From assembly GCA_023255415.1 (NCBI GenBank), contig JALRIN010000012.1, forward strand, positions 3,900 to 67,899: DNA of 64,000 nt, read 5' to 3'. Of the stretch, positions 42,030-51,137 are shown one piece after another. Within the stretch, counting starts at the first letter, position 1. Each line of letters begins with the position of its first letter. The DNA comes from Cypionkella sp. GTDB lineage: Bacteria; Pseudomonadota; Alphaproteobacteria; Rhodobacterales; Rhodobacteraceae. Under the pieces are notes generated by a model. That model saw nothing but the letters and a program-made list of their open reading frames with translations. It was not told where the DNA came from and searched no databases. The position numbers were made by a program, and so were the translations under genes.

Positions 42030-43679
42030 ATGATGACCCCAAGTCCCAGACAGCCCGCCAGCGAATTCACCCCCAAGCTGATCACCACCATTCGAGAGGG
42101 CTACGGGCTGGGGCAGCTGCGCGCCGATGTGGTGGCGGGGCTGACAGTTGCAATTGTGGCGCTGCCTTTGTCGATGGCGATTGCGATTGCCAGCGGGGTC
42201 GGGCCCGAGCGCGGCCTGTTCACCGCGATTGTGGGCGGCTTTATTGTATCTATGCTGGGCGGATCGCGGTTTCAGATCGGCGGACCTGCGGGGGCGTTTA
42301 TCGTTCTGGTGTCGGCCTGTGTGACGCAGACGGGCGCGGCGGGGCTGACGCTTGCGGTGCTGTTGTCGGGCGCGATGCTGTCGGTCTTGGCGCTGCTGCG
42401 GTTGGGCAGCTATGTGCGGTTTATTCCCTATCCGGTGACGCTTGGCTTTACCGCGGGCATTGCGGTGATCATCTTTGCCAGCCAGATCAAGGATCTGTTC
42501 GGCCTGTCGCTGCTGGGCGAGCCTGCGGCGATTTTGCCGAAACTTGCAGTGCTGTGGGAGGCGCGTGCCAGTTTGAACACCAGTGCGGCGGCAGTGGCAA
42601 TTGCCACGATTGCGCTGATTGTTGGCATCAAGCGGATTTCGCCCAACCTGCCCAATATGCTGATTGCGGTGGCGGTGGCGGGGCTGGCAAGTTTCGCGCT
42701 GCAGCTGCCGGTCGAGACGATGTATTCGCGCTTTGGCGATCTGCCGCGCAGCCCGCCTGCGCCCAGTCTGCCACCGCTTTCGATGGATTTGGTGCGGGTC
42801 GCGCTGCCTTGGGCGGTCAGCTTTACTCTGCTAGGTGCGATTGAATCGCTGCTGTCGGCGGTGGTGGCCGATGGCATGTCGGGGCGCAGGCACCGGCCGA
42901 ACGCCGAGTTGCTGGCGCAGGGCGTGGCCAATATCGCCTCGGCGCTGTTTGGCGGCATTTGTGTGACGGGCACGATTGCGCGCACCGCAACCAATGTGCG
43001 GGCGGGGTCGAAAGGCCCGGTCTCGGGCATGGTGCACGCGGTGTTTGTGCTGCTGTTCATGCTGATTGCAGCGCCTTTGGCCGGCTATATCCCCTTGGCG
43101 GCCTTGGCGGGGCTTTTGGCGGTGGTGGCTTGGAACATGGCCGAGAAGGCCGAGTTCTGGCATTGTTTGCGCGCCAGTCGCGCCGATGCGGTGGTGCTTT
43201 TGGTGACCTTTGGTCTGGTGGTGTTCCGCGATCTATCCGAAGGCATTGTCGCAGGCTTTGCGTTGGGCGGATTGGTGTTCATTCACCGCATGTCAGAGGC
43301 GGCTTCGGTCGAGGCACCGGTGGTGACCGAGCCTTTGGCGCAATTTCCTGACTTGGCGGTGCACCGCCTGCACGGCCCCTATTTCTTTGGCGCGGCAGCA
43401 CGGCTTGGCGCGGCTTTGGATCAACTGGCCGAGGCCCCGCGCGGGCTGGCGGTGGATTTCACCGATGTGCCCTTTATCGACAGCACCGGCGCGCATTCCT
43501 TTGCGCTTTTGGCGCAGAAAATGGCGCGTAAACACGAAATCTTGTATCTGATCGGCGCCCGCCCCGAGGTGGCGCAGGCGCTGAAACAGGCCGGTGTTGC
43601 CGCCCCCGAAGCTTGCTTTGTGGGCTCGTTGGCAGAGCTGCAGGCCGCTGATTCGGGGTCGCGAATCACCACCGCCTAA
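42030..43679 (+). CDS. SulP-family anion transporter with STAS domain
   Basis: 549-aa inner-membrane protein. The membrane part (about 30-415) begins GQLRADVVAGLTVAIVALPLSMAIAIASGVGPERGLFTAIVGGF, the SulP signature, and includes about ten to twelve hydrophobic segments. The C-terminal STAS domain (about 430-545) contains VDFTDVPFIDSTGAHSFALL. Bacterial SulP proteins carry sulfate, bicarbonate or dicarboxylates; the substrate here is not determinable. Start codon: two consecutive ATGs (42030, 42033); AGGA gives better spacing to the second. Single gene. No carbonic anhydrase next to it. Confidence 0.9.
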   Translation: MMTPSPRQPASEFTPKLITTIREGYGLGQLRADVVAGLTVAIVALPLSMAIAIASGVGPERGLFTAIVGGFIVSMLGGSRFQIGGPAGAFIVLVSACVTQTGAAGLTLAVLLSGAMLSVLALLRLGSYVRFIPYPVTLGFTAGIAVIIFASQIKDLFGLSLLGEPAAILPKLAVLWEARASLNTSAAAVAIATIALIVGIKRISPNLPNMLIAVAVAGLASFALQLPVETMYSRFGDLPRSPPAPSLPPLSMDLVRVALPWAVSFTLLGAIESLLSAVVADGMSGRRHRPNAELLAQGVANIASALFGGICVTGTIARTATNVRAGSKGPVSGMVHAVFVLLFMLIAAPLAGYIPLAALAGLLAVVAWNMAEKAEFWHCLRASRADAVVLLVTFGLVVFRDLSEGIVAGFALGGLVFIHRMSEAASVEAPVVTEPLAQFPDLAVHRLHGPYFFGAAARLGAALDQLAEAPRGLAVDFTDVPFIDSTGAHSFALLAQKMARKHEILYLIGARPEVAQALKQAGVAAPEACFVGSLAELQAADSGSRITTA

Positions 43680-43993
43680 ACCGCGCTTGACTTGCCGCTG
43701 TTGCAGCGGCGCGGGTGGGCCAAAGCGGCGGGTCTGCACCAGTTGCACCGTGTCGCCTTTGCGCTGCGACAGCTTTGCTGCGCTGGGAGGTATAAATTCA
43801 TTGCCACTTTTCAGATAATTTACAAAGTTCACCAAGCATTTTGTTAATTTATTTACAAAATAATCACGGATTCAAAAAGAGTTACCAAATTTTTGACAAT
43901 CGCGCTATCATGCCGCTAGGGAACGGGAGAGCCCTGCCACCTTGGCAGGCCGTTTGGTAAGCGCAGACGCGCGACTGGGAAAAGGGAAATTTC
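43680..43993. promoter_or_regulatory. Upstream regulatory region of acsA
   Basis: 314 bp without a gene. The first about 100 bp are GC-rich 3' flank of the SulP gene. Then 43800-43900 is strongly AT-rich, with an inverted repeat ATTTTGT (43838-43844) / ACAAAAT (43855-43861), 10-nt spacer, and a TTGACA (43893-43898). A hairpin CCTGCCA/TGGCAGG (43933-43949) sits in the probable 5' leader, about 45 nt before the acsA ATG. Expression of acsA is usually tightly regulated by carbon source, so this is the likely control point; no specific regulator site can be named. Confidence 0.5.
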
Positions 43994-45958
43994 ATGTCGG
44001 ATCACGCTCAGGCAGAGATGCAATACACAGCATCGGATGATTTCATCGCAAAGGCGCATGTAACTGCAGCGCAATATGCGGCGATGTATCAGGCTTCTGT
44101 CGACGACCCGACGGCATTTTGGGCCGAGCAGGGCCAGCGGATTGACTGGATTCAGGATTACACCAAGGTCAAGAACACCAGCTTTAAGCGCGGCGAAGTC
44201 TCGATCAAATGGTATGAAGACGGCAAGCTGAACGTTTCGGCCAATTGCATCGACCGCCATATGGTGACCCGCGCCAACCAGACTGCGATCATCTGGGAGC
44301 CCGACAGCCCATCGACCCCCGCCCAGCATATCACCTATGCGCAGCTGTTGGAAAACACCTCGCGGATGGCCAATGTGCTGAAAGCGCAAGGCGTGGGCCG
44401 AGGCGATCGGGTGGTGATCTATCTGCCGATGATCCCAGAGGCTGCCTATGCGATGCTGGCTTGTGCGCGCATCGGGGCTATTCATTCGATCGTTTTTGCA
44501 GGCTTTTCGCCGGATGCTTTGGCCAACCGGATCAATGATTCCGAAGCCAAAGTGGTGATCACAGCAGACTTTGCGCCACGTGGTGGCAAGAAAACCGCGC
44601 TGAAAAGCAACACGGATGCGGCGCTTTTGCATTGTGACGATCATGTCAAATGTCTGGTGGTCAAGCACACCGGCGATCAAACCTCTTGGGTCGAGGGCCG
44701 CGATATTGACGTAAAGGCTGCAATGGCTGCGGCAAAGCCCTATTGCCCCTATGTCGAGATGGGGGCCGAGGATCCGCTGTTTATCCTTTACACCTCGGGG
44801 TCGACCGGCAAGCCGAAGGGCGTTGTGCATACCTCGGGCGGTTATCTGGTTTATGCGGCGATGACGCAGCAGATGACCTTTGATTACCATGACGGTGACG
44901 TGTTCTGGTGCACCGCCGATGTGGGTTGGGTGACCGGGCACAGCTATATCATCTATGGTCCGCTGGCCAATGGGGCGACAACGGTGATGTTTGAAGGTGT
45001 GCCAACCTATCCAGACGCGGGCCGCTTTTGGGAGGTTTGCGCCAAGCATAAGGTGTCGCAGTTCTACACCGCCCCCACGGCCATCCGCAGCCTGATGGGC
45101 ATGGGCGCTGAATGGCCCGCCAAGCACGATCTGTCCAGCCTCAAGCTGCTGGGGTCGGTGGGCGAGCCGATCAACCCCGAGGCTTGGAATTGGTACAACA
45201 CCCATGTCGGCAAGGGCAAATGCCCGATTGTCGATACCTTCTGGCAGACCGAAACCGGTGGTCATCTGATCACGCCGCTGCCCGGTGCTGTGCCGCAAAA
45301 GCCGGGGTCGGCGACGCTGCCGTTCTTTGGCGTGCAGCCGGTGATCCTTGATCCGGCAAATGCCGTGGTGCAATCGGAAACCGTGGCCGAAGGTGTGCTG
45401 TGCATCGCCGACAGCTGGCCGGGGCAGATGCGCACGCTTTGGGGTGATCATGCCCGGTTTGAAGAAGCCTATTTCGCGCAGTATCCCGGCTATTACTTTA
45501 CCGGCGACGGCTGCCGTCGCGATAAGGATGGCTATTACTGGATCACCGGCCGCGTTGACGATGTTATCAACGTCTCGGGTCACCGCATGGGCACGGCCGA
45601 GGTCGAAAGCGCGCTGGTCGCCCACCCCAAGGTCGCGGAATCTGCCGTGGTTGGCTATCCGCATGACATCAAGGGGCAGGGGATTTACGCCTATGTCACG
45701 CTGATGGGCGGCGAAGAGCCTTCGGAGGCGCTGCGCAAAGAGCTGGAAGCTTGGGTGCGCACCGAAATCGGCCCGATTGCCAAGCCAGATCTTATCCAAT
45801 GGGCACCCGGCCTGCCGAAAACCCGCTCGGGCAAGATCATGCGGCGGATTTTGCGCAAGATTGCCGAGAATGATTTTGGCGCGCTGGGTGATACCTCGAC
45901 GCTGGCCGATCCTTCGGTGGTCGATGATCTGATCGCCAACCGCATGAACAAGGCCTGA
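43994..45958 (+). CDS. acsA: Acetyl-CoA synthetase
   Basis: AMP-forming acetate activation, 654 aa. Core ANL-family motifs: YTSGSTGKPKGV (about 263-274), TADVGWVTGHSYIIYGPL, DTFWQTETGGH, and the C-terminal acetylation-site loop PKTRSGKIMRRILRK (catalytic Lys about residue 617). VNVSGHRMGTAEVESAL is the hinge region. AAGGGAAA lies just upstream of the ATG. First gene of the co-directional acetate cluster; adk follows 3 nt after its stop, so AMP and acetyl-CoA production are genetically linked to AMP recycling. Confidence 0.97.
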   Translation: MSDHAQAEMQYTASDDFIAKAHVTAAQYAAMYQASVDDPTAFWAEQGQRIDWIQDYTKVKNTSFKRGEVSIKWYEDGKLNVSANCIDRHMVTRANQTAIIWEPDSPSTPAQHITYAQLLENTSRMANVLKAQGVGRGDRVVIYLPMIPEAAYAMLACARIGAIHSIVFAGFSPDALANRINDSEAKVVITADFAPRGGKKTALKSNTDAALLHCDDHVKCLVVKHTGDQTSWVEGRDIDVKAAMAAAKPYCPYVEMGAEDPLFILYTSGSTGKPKGVVHTSGGYLVYAAMTQQMTFDYHDGDVFWCTADVGWVTGHSYIIYGPLANGATTVMFEGVPTYPDAGRFWEVCAKHKVSQFYTAPTAIRSLMGMGAEWPAKHDLSSLKLLGSVGEPINPEAWNWYNTHVGKGKCPIVDTFWQTETGGHLITPLPGAVPQKPGSATLPFFGVQPVILDPANAVVQSETVAEGVLCIADSWPGQMRTLWGDHARFEEAYFAQYPGYYFTGDGCRRDKDGYYWITGRVDDVINVSGHRMGTAEVESALVAHPKVAESAVVGYPHDIKGQGIYAYVTLMGGEEPSEALRKELEAWVRTEIGPIAKPDLIQWAPGLPKTRSGKIMRRILRKIAENDFGALGDTSTLADPSVVDDLIANRMNKA

Positions 45959-45961
45959 GAC

Positions 45962-46621
45962 ATGGCTGCTGTTCTGATCCTTTTGGGCCCACCAGGGGCT
46001 GGCAAAGGCACCCAGGCGCGGATGCTGGAAGAAGACTTTGGTCTGATCCAGCTGTCGACCGGGGATATGCTGCGCGCGGCGGTGGCCTCTGGCTCGGCTG
46101 CGGGGACGCAGGCGCGCGCGGTGATGGCTGCGGGCGGTCTGGTTTCAGACGAGATCGTTCTGGCGATCTTGGCCGAACGGATGGCGCAGCCCGATGTGGC
46201 CAATGGCATCATTCTGGACGGCTTTCCCCGCACCAGCGCGCAGGCTGCAGCGCTTGATGCGCTGCTGGCAGATGCGGGCCTGAGGGTGACGGCTGCGATC
46301 AGCCTAGAGGTCGATGACGCCGCTATGGTCGCGCGCGTGTCTGGCCGCTATACCTGCGCCTGTGGCGAAGGTTATCATGACGAATTCAAGCGCCCTGCCG
46401 TGCTGGGCGTTTGCGACAAATGCGGCGGCAGCGACTTTAAACGTCGGGCCGACGATAACGCCGAAACTGTGGGCGAAAGGCTGAAAGCCTATCATGCGCA
46501 GACGGCACCGTTGATCGCCTATTACGAAGGCAAAGGGGTTCTAGAGCGGATCGATGCGATGGGAGAGATCGCAGATATCCGCGGCGGCCTTGGCGCAATC
46601 GTGGCAGGGGTTTCGGCGTAA
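45962..46621 (+). CDS. adk: Adenylate kinase with zinc-type LID
   Basis: Cytoplasmic ATP + AMP to 2 ADP enzyme, 219 aa. P-loop LGPPGAGKGTQA (about 7-18), AMP-binding LSTGDMLRAAV, LDGFPRT and the LID domain with four Cys (Y-T-C-A-C and CDKCGG, about 133-160), consistent with a structural Zn site. Position immediately after acsA (3-nt gap) is a sensible link, because acetyl-CoA synthetase generates AMP. The usual ribosomal-operon adk (next to secY) is expected elsewhere, so this may be a second copy specialised for acetate growth. Confidence 0.95.
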   Translation: MAAVLILLGPPGAGKGTQARMLEEDFGLIQLSTGDMLRAAVASGSAAGTQARAVMAAGGLVSDEIVLAILAERMAQPDVANGIILDGFPRTSAQAAALDALLADAGLRVTAAISLEVDDAAMVARVSGRYTCACGEGYHDEFKRPAVLGVCDKCGGSDFKRRADDNAETVGERLKAYHAQTAPLIAYYEGKGVLERIDAMGEIADIRGGLGAIVAGVSA

Positions 46622-46684
46622 GGGAGGCCTGTCATCCACGCAATCGGATGGCGGGAAGGGATATAACACAGGGAGTAACATGCT

Positions 46685-46942
46685 ATGGCGGACAATACAT
46701 CGTCCAACGCCTATTGGGCAGCGAACAAGCAGATCATCGGCATTTGTCTGGTTATCTGGTTCGTCTGTTCTTTCGGCTTTGGCATTCTGCTGCGCCCGAT
46801 GCTGTCGGGTATCGCTGTCGGGGGCACTGACCTTGGCTTCTGGTTTGCGCAACAAGGCTCGATTCTGGTCTTTCTTGGTCTGATTTTCTTCTACGCGTGG
46901 AAAATGGGCAAAGTAGACAAAGAATTCGGCGTTGAAGAATAA
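46685..46942 (+). CDS. DUF4212 small subunit of SLC5-type symporter
   Basis: 85-aa membrane protein with two hydrophobic helices: about 17-38 (QIIGICLVIWFVCSFGFGIL) and about 52-75 (GFWFAQQGSILVFLGLIFFY). The N-terminus ADNTSSNAYWAANKQI and the ending YAWKMGKVDKEFGVEE match DUF4212 proteins, which always precede an SLC5 permease of the VC_2705 subfamily. 15 nt separate it from that permease gene. Probably a stabilising or regulatory subunit of the transporter. Confidence 0.92.
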   Translation: MADNTSSNAYWAANKQIIGICLVIWFVCSFGFGILLRPMLSGIAVGGTDLGFWFAQQGSILVFLGLIFFYAWKMGKVDKEFGVEE

Positions 46943-46957
46943 GGGAGCGCAGAAATA

Positions 46958-48730
46958 ATGGATCAGTTTACCCTCAATCTGCTTGTTGTCGGTGCGACCT
47001 TCGCGCTGTACTTCGGCATTGCGATCTGGGCCCGCGCGGGCAGCACATCTGAATTCTATACCGCTGGCGGCGGGGTTCACCCCGTTCTGAACGGTATGGC
47101 AACCGGCGCTGACTGGATGTCGGCGGCGTCGTTCATCTCGATGGCTGGTATCATCGCGGCGGGCGGCTATGACACCTCGGCCTACCTGATGGGTTGGACC
47201 GGCGGCTACGTTCTGCTTGCGATGTTGCTTGCGCCTTATCTGCGCAAATTCGGCAAGTTCACCGTGCCAGAATTCATCGGCGACCGTTTCTACAGCCAGT
47301 CAGCACGGCTTGTTGCTGTGATCTGTCTGATCGTGGCCTCGGTGACCTATGTTATCGGCCAGATGACCGGCGTTGGCGTTGCTTTCTCGCGCTTCTTGGA
47401 AGTTAAAGCATCGACCGGCCTTTATATCGGCGCGGCGGTTGTGTTCTTCTATGCGGTTCTTGGCGGCATGAAGGGCATCACCTACACGCAGGTGGCGCAA
47501 TACGTCGTTCTGATCTTCGCATATACCATTCCTGCTGTGTTTATTTCGCTGCAGCTGACGGGCAATGCGCTGCCACCTTTGGGCCTGTTCTCGACCCACA
47601 TTGAATCCGGCATGCCTTTGTTGGCAAAGCTGGACCAAGTTGTGCAAGAGCTGGGCTTTGCCAAATACACCGGCCACAGCGACACCACTTTGAACATGTT
47701 CTTGTTCACCATGTCGCTGATGATCGGTACTGCTGGCCTGCCACATGTGATCGTGCGCTTCTTCACCGTGCCAAAAGTGGCTGATGCGCGTGCATCTGCT
47801 GGCTGGGCACTGGTGTTCATCGCATTGCTTTACACCGTGGCTCCGGCTGTGGGCGCAATGGCGCGTCTGAACCTGATCAGCAACATCTATCCAAACGGCA
47901 CGCAGTCGGAACCGATTGCTTATGAAGCCCGCCCAGATTGGATGAAGAACTGGGAGACCACTGGTCTGCTGAAGTTCGAAGACAAGAATGGCGATGGCCT
48001 GATCGAGTTCTATAACGACAAGTCGAAGAACGAAGACTTCAACGCTGCTGCGGCTGCAAAAGGCTGGGCTGGCAACGAGCTGACCGTGAACAACGACATC
48101 ATGGTTCTTGCGAACCCTGAGATCGCACAGCTTCCAGGTTGGGTTGTGGCTTTGGTTGCGGCTGGTGGCCTTGCGGCTGCTTTGTCGACCGCTGCTGGCC
48201 TGTTGTTGGCAATTTCTTCGGCAATCTCGCATGACTTGATCAAGGGCTCGCTGAACCCGAGCATCTCGGAAAAAGGCGAGCTGATGGCGGCACGTGTGTC
48301 GATGGCTGTGGCGATTGCTGTTGCAACCTATCTGGGTCTGAACCCTCCTGGGTTTGCGGCGCAGACGGTGGCTTTGGCCTTCGGTCTGGCAGCGGCTTCG
48401 ATCTTCCCCGCACTTATGATGGGCATCTTCTCGAAGCGCATCAACAACGTGGGCGCGGTTGCGGGCATGATTGCAGGTCTGTTGGTCACCATTGTGTATA
48501 TCTTCTTGCACAAGGGCTGGTTCTTTATCCCAGATACCAACAGCTATACCGACGCTGCACCTTTGCTGCTGTCGATCAAGTCGACCTCCTTCGGGGCTGT
48601 CGGCGCGCTGGTGAACTTTGCTGTGGCTTTCGCCGTGTCGCGGGCAACCGCAGCACCGCCACAAGCGATCCAGGATTTGGTCGAAGGCATCCGCGTTCCG
48701 CGCGGTGCTGGCAAAGCTCAGTCGCACTAA
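46958..48730 (+). CDS. Sodium:solute symporter, VC_2705 subfamily (acetate/short-chain acid type)
   Basis: 590-aa SLC5-family transporter with about thirteen hydrophobic segments. SSF signature areas: AGGGVHPVLNGMATGADWMSAASFISMAGIIAAGGYD and KYTGHSDTTLNMFLFTMSLMIGTAGLPHVIVRFFTV. A periplasmic loop of about 70 residues (about 305-395) includes DKNGDGLIEF, an EF-hand-like Asp/Asn cluster. Location behind acsA, adk and DUF4212 and ahead of a CBS/DUF294 sensor points to acetate or propionate uptake; this resembles ActP in context but is a different SLC5 branch. Substrate inferred, not proved. Confidence 0.9.
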   Translation: MDQFTLNLLVVGATFALYFGIAIWARAGSTSEFYTAGGGVHPVLNGMATGADWMSAASFISMAGIIAAGGYDTSAYLMGWTGGYVLLAMLLAPYLRKFGKFTVPEFIGDRFYSQSARLVAVICLIVASVTYVIGQMTGVGVAFSRFLEVKASTGLYIGAAVVFFYAVLGGMKGITYTQVAQYVVLIFAYTIPAVFISLQLTGNALPPLGLFSTHIESGMPLLAKLDQVVQELGFAKYTGHSDTTLNMFLFTMSLMIGTAGLPHVIVRFFTVPKVADARASAGWALVFIALLYTVAPAVGAMARLNLISNIYPNGTQSEPIAYEARPDWMKNWETTGLLKFEDKNGDGLIEFYNDKSKNEDFNAAAAAKGWAGNELTVNNDIMVLANPEIAQLPGWVVALVAAGGLAAALSTAAGLLLAISSAISHDLIKGSLNPSISEKGELMAARVSMAVAIAVATYLGLNPPGFAAQTVALAFGLAAASIFPALMMGIFSKRINNVGAVAGMIAGLLVTIVYIFLHKGWFFIPDTNSYTDAAPLLLSIKSTSFGAVGALVNFAVAFAVSRATAAPPQAIQDLVEGIRVPRGAGKAQSH

Positions 48731-48738
48731 GATCAACG

Positions 48739-48763
48739 GCGCGTCCCTTCGGGGGCGCGCTTT
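48739..48763 (+). terminator. Attenuator-type hairpin between symporter and DUF294 gene
   Basis: 9-bp stem (GCGCGTCCC against GGGGGCGCGC with one G-T pair) closed by a TTCG tetraloop and followed by TTTCC. The short U run suggests partial termination within the operon rather than a full stop. Confidence 0.6.
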
Positions 48764-48781
48764 CCTGTTGGGGAGGCCGCT

Positions 48782-50602
48782 TTGGAAACCAGTTCAGCGA
48801 TCATCGGTTTTCTGCAAAGCGTGCATCCTTATGACAGCCTGCCGCAGGACGAATTGGTGCGTGTCGCCCATTCCTTCCGCCGCAGTGAAGTGCAGGCAGG
48901 CGCCGAGATTTATCATTTTGGCGCGCCGCTGGACGGGATTTATCTGATCAAAACCGGCTCGGTCGAGGTGCAGGATGCCTCGGGTGGCCTGGTGTCTTTG
49001 CTGGGGCCGCGCAACTCCTTTGGCGAGCGCGGGCTGATGCGCGACGGTCTGGCCGCGACCACGGCGCTGGCGCTCGAGGCCTGCGTGCTGCTGCATCTGC
49101 CGGCGGCCGAATTTCACGCCCTGATGCAAAGCGCGCCGCCGTTTCAGCGGTTTTTCACCCGTGGCCGCGCTGGGGATCGGCGCAATACCGATCTTGCGAT
49201 GCAGACCGTGGGCGATCTGATGACCGGCGATCCGCAAAGCTGCGGGCCCGAGGATACGGTGCAATCGGCCGCCGCCCGGATGCGCGATGGCGGCATTTCC
49301 TGTCTGGGGGTGGTCGAGGCGGGGGCCTTTATCGGGCTGGTTACCACCCGCGATCTGACCGGCAAGGTTTTGGCCGCTGGTCTGCCAGCCAGCACGCCGG
49401 TGCGCGCGGTGATGAGCGGCACTCCGATCAGCCTGCCACCCGAGGCTTTGGGCGCGGATGTGTTGAACCTGATGCTGGAGCGTCGCATCGGCCATCTGCC
49501 GGTGGTCGAGGCGGGGCGGTTGATTGGCATGATCACCCAAACCGATATCACGCGGTTTCAGGCGACCTCTTCGGCGCAATTGGTGCGGGATTTGGCAGGC
49601 GCGCAGACGGTGGCGCAGATGGCGGCGGTCACCGCGCGGATCCCGCAGCTTTTGGTGCAATTGGTCGGCGGCAATACCGCACATCAGGTCACCACGCGGC
49701 TGATCACCGATATTGCCGATACGGTGACGCGGCGGCTTTTGGCCTTGGCCGAGGCAAAGCTTGGCCCCGCGCCGGTGCCTTATCTGTGGCTTGCCTGTGG
49801 CAGTCAGGGCCGCCAAGAGCAAACCGGCGTGTCAGATCAGGACAATTGCCTGTTCATCGACGATGCGGCAACCGAAGATGACATGGCCTATTTCGCGGCG
49901 CTGGCGATTTATGTCTGCGACGGTCTGCATGCCTGCGGCTATGTCTATTGCCCCGGCGAGATGATGGCGACCAATCCGAAATGGTGCGCGCGCGTCAGCA
50001 CGTGGCGGGGGTATTTCCGCCGCTGGATCGCCACGCCTGACCCGATGGCGCAGATGCTGGCCTCGGTGATGTTTGATCTGCGCCCGATCGGCGGGGCGGT
50101 GTCTTTGTTCAGCGATTTGCAGGCGGAAACCTTGGCCGAGGCGGCCGAGAATTCGATCTTTGTGGCACATATGATCGCCAATTCGCTGACCCATACCCCG
50201 CCCTTGGGCCTGCTGCGCGGCTTTGCGACCTTTCGCTCGGGCGAGCATAAAAACCAGATCGATCTAAAGCATAACGGCGTGGTGCCGCTGACCGATTTGG
50301 GCCGTGTCTATGCCTTGATCGGACAATCGCCCGCCGCCAATACCCGCGCTCGGCTGCTGGCGGCGGGCGATGCGGGGGTGATTTCATCCTCGGGCGGAGC
50401 CGATCTGCTGGACGCTTATGATCTGATCGCGCAGACCCGGCTTGACCATCAGGCGCGGCTGATCCGCGCCGGCAAGACGGCGGATAACTTTATGGCGCCT
50501 TCTGATCTTTCGGATTTCGAACGCGCGCATCTGCGCGATGCTTTTGTGGTCGTGCGGACCATGCAATCTGCTGTGGGCCAGGCCCGCGGTGCAAGAACCT
50601 AA
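48782..50602 (+). CDS. cNMP-binding/CBS-pair/DUF294 nucleotidyltransferase-like signalling protein
   Basis: 606 aa, cytoplasmic, TTG start with GGGGAGG upstream. Domains in order: cyclic-nucleotide-binding fold (about 15-125, EIYHFGAPLDGIYLIKTGSVEV), two CBS motifs (about 145-265, VGDLMTGDPQSCGPEDTVQSAAARMRDGGISCLGVVEA and a second copy), DUF294 GlnD-like nucleotidyltransferase (about 300-440, ACGSQGRQEQTGVSDQDNCLF with the GS...D.D catalytic pattern), and DUF294_C (about 455-600). CBS pairs bind adenine nucleotides. Proposed: senses AMP/ATP or cAMP and modifies a partner, here probably linked to acetate flux (AcsA/Adk). Partner not identified. Confidence 0.9.
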   Translation: METSSAIIGFLQSVHPYDSLPQDELVRVAHSFRRSEVQAGAEIYHFGAPLDGIYLIKTGSVEVQDASGGLVSLLGPRNSFGERGLMRDGLAATTALALEACVLLHLPAAEFHALMQSAPPFQRFFTRGRAGDRRNTDLAMQTVGDLMTGDPQSCGPEDTVQSAAARMRDGGISCLGVVEAGAFIGLVTTRDLTGKVLAAGLPASTPVRAVMSGTPISLPPEALGADVLNLMLERRIGHLPVVEAGRLIGMITQTDITRFQATSSAQLVRDLAGAQTVAQMAAVTARIPQLLVQLVGGNTAHQVTTRLITDIADTVTRRLLALAEAKLGPAPVPYLWLACGSQGRQEQTGVSDQDNCLFIDDAATEDDMAYFAALAIYVCDGLHACGYVYCPGEMMATNPKWCARVSTWRGYFRRWIATPDPMAQMLASVMFDLRPIGGAVSLFSDLQAETLAEAAENSIFVAHMIANSLTHTPPLGLLRGFATFRSGEHKNQIDLKHNGVVPLTDLGRVYALIGQSPAANTRARLLAAGDAGVISSSGGADLLDAYDLIAQTRLDHQARLIRAGKTADNFMAPSDLSDFERAHLRDAFVVVRTMQSAVGQARGART

Positions 50603-50614
50603 AGGAAACGGTTT

Positions 50615-51136
50615 ATGTTTTGGGATTTTATCGGGATGATCGCCGCGGGTGCAGGGCTTGCAGGCCTTGTGCTTATGGTGCGAAAAGTCAGCCGTGGCAT
50701 CTTGCCCAGCTGGACCATTCCGGCGGCGATTGGGCTGGGGATGCTAAGCTTTACCGTTTGGAATGAATACACCTGGTATCCGCGCGCCAGCGGTGCCCTG
50801 CCGCAGGGCGTGATCATTCTATCGGCCCCCGAGACCAAGCAGGCCTGGCGGCCTTGGACCTATCTGTTCCCGATCCACCAACGCTTTGCCGCCTATGATG
50901 GCGTCAGCGCCAAGACCTCGCTGGAAAATCCGGCGATCCGTCAGGGCGAGGTGGTGCTGGTGCAGCGCTGGCAGCCCACCCGCCGCGTGCCGATTGCGGT
51001 GGATTGCGCCAAGAGCCTGCGCGCCGATCTGATCGAAGGTGCTGTGATTGCCGCCGATGGCACCCTGACCGGGGCCGAGTGGTATCCGGCCGCCGCAGAT
51101 GACGCGCTGCAGCTTGCCGCCTGTCAGGCCAAGTAG
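50615..51136 (+). CDS. Membrane-anchored protein of unknown function in the acetate cluster
   Basis: 173 aa. Two N-terminal hydrophobic segments (about 3-22, 31-48) then a periplasmic or cytoplasmic soluble domain (FTVWNEYTWYPRASGALPQGVIILSAPETKQAWRPWTYLFPIHQRFAAYD...). Two Cys residues in the C-terminal part (VDCAKSL and AACQAK). AAAGGAAACGG lies just before the ATG. The next gene, the response regulator, begins 2 nt after its stop. I do not recognise a named family. Its consistent place between a DUF294 sensor and a regulator suggests an accessory sensing role, but that is inference. Confidence 0.7.
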   Translation: MFWDFIGMIAAGAGLAGLVLMVRKVSRGILPSWTIPAAIGLGMLSFTVWNEYTWYPRASGALPQGVIILSAPETKQAWRPWTYLFPIHQRFAAYDGVSAKTSLENPAIRQGEVVLVQRWQPTRRVPIAVDCAKSLRADLIEGAVIAADGTLTGAEWYPAAADDALQLAACQAK

Positions 51137-51137
51137 C

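Noticed and set aside
43893..43898. TTGACA as a sigma-70 promoter for acsA
   Set aside because: No acceptable -10 hexamer at 16-18 bp spacing; kept only as a note in the regulatory region.
43916..45799. Long minus-strand open frame opposite acsA
   Set aside because: Strong acsA homology on the plus strand; the frame is a by-product of high GC in codon position 3 and its translation is rich in His/Arg/Gly without recognisable motifs.
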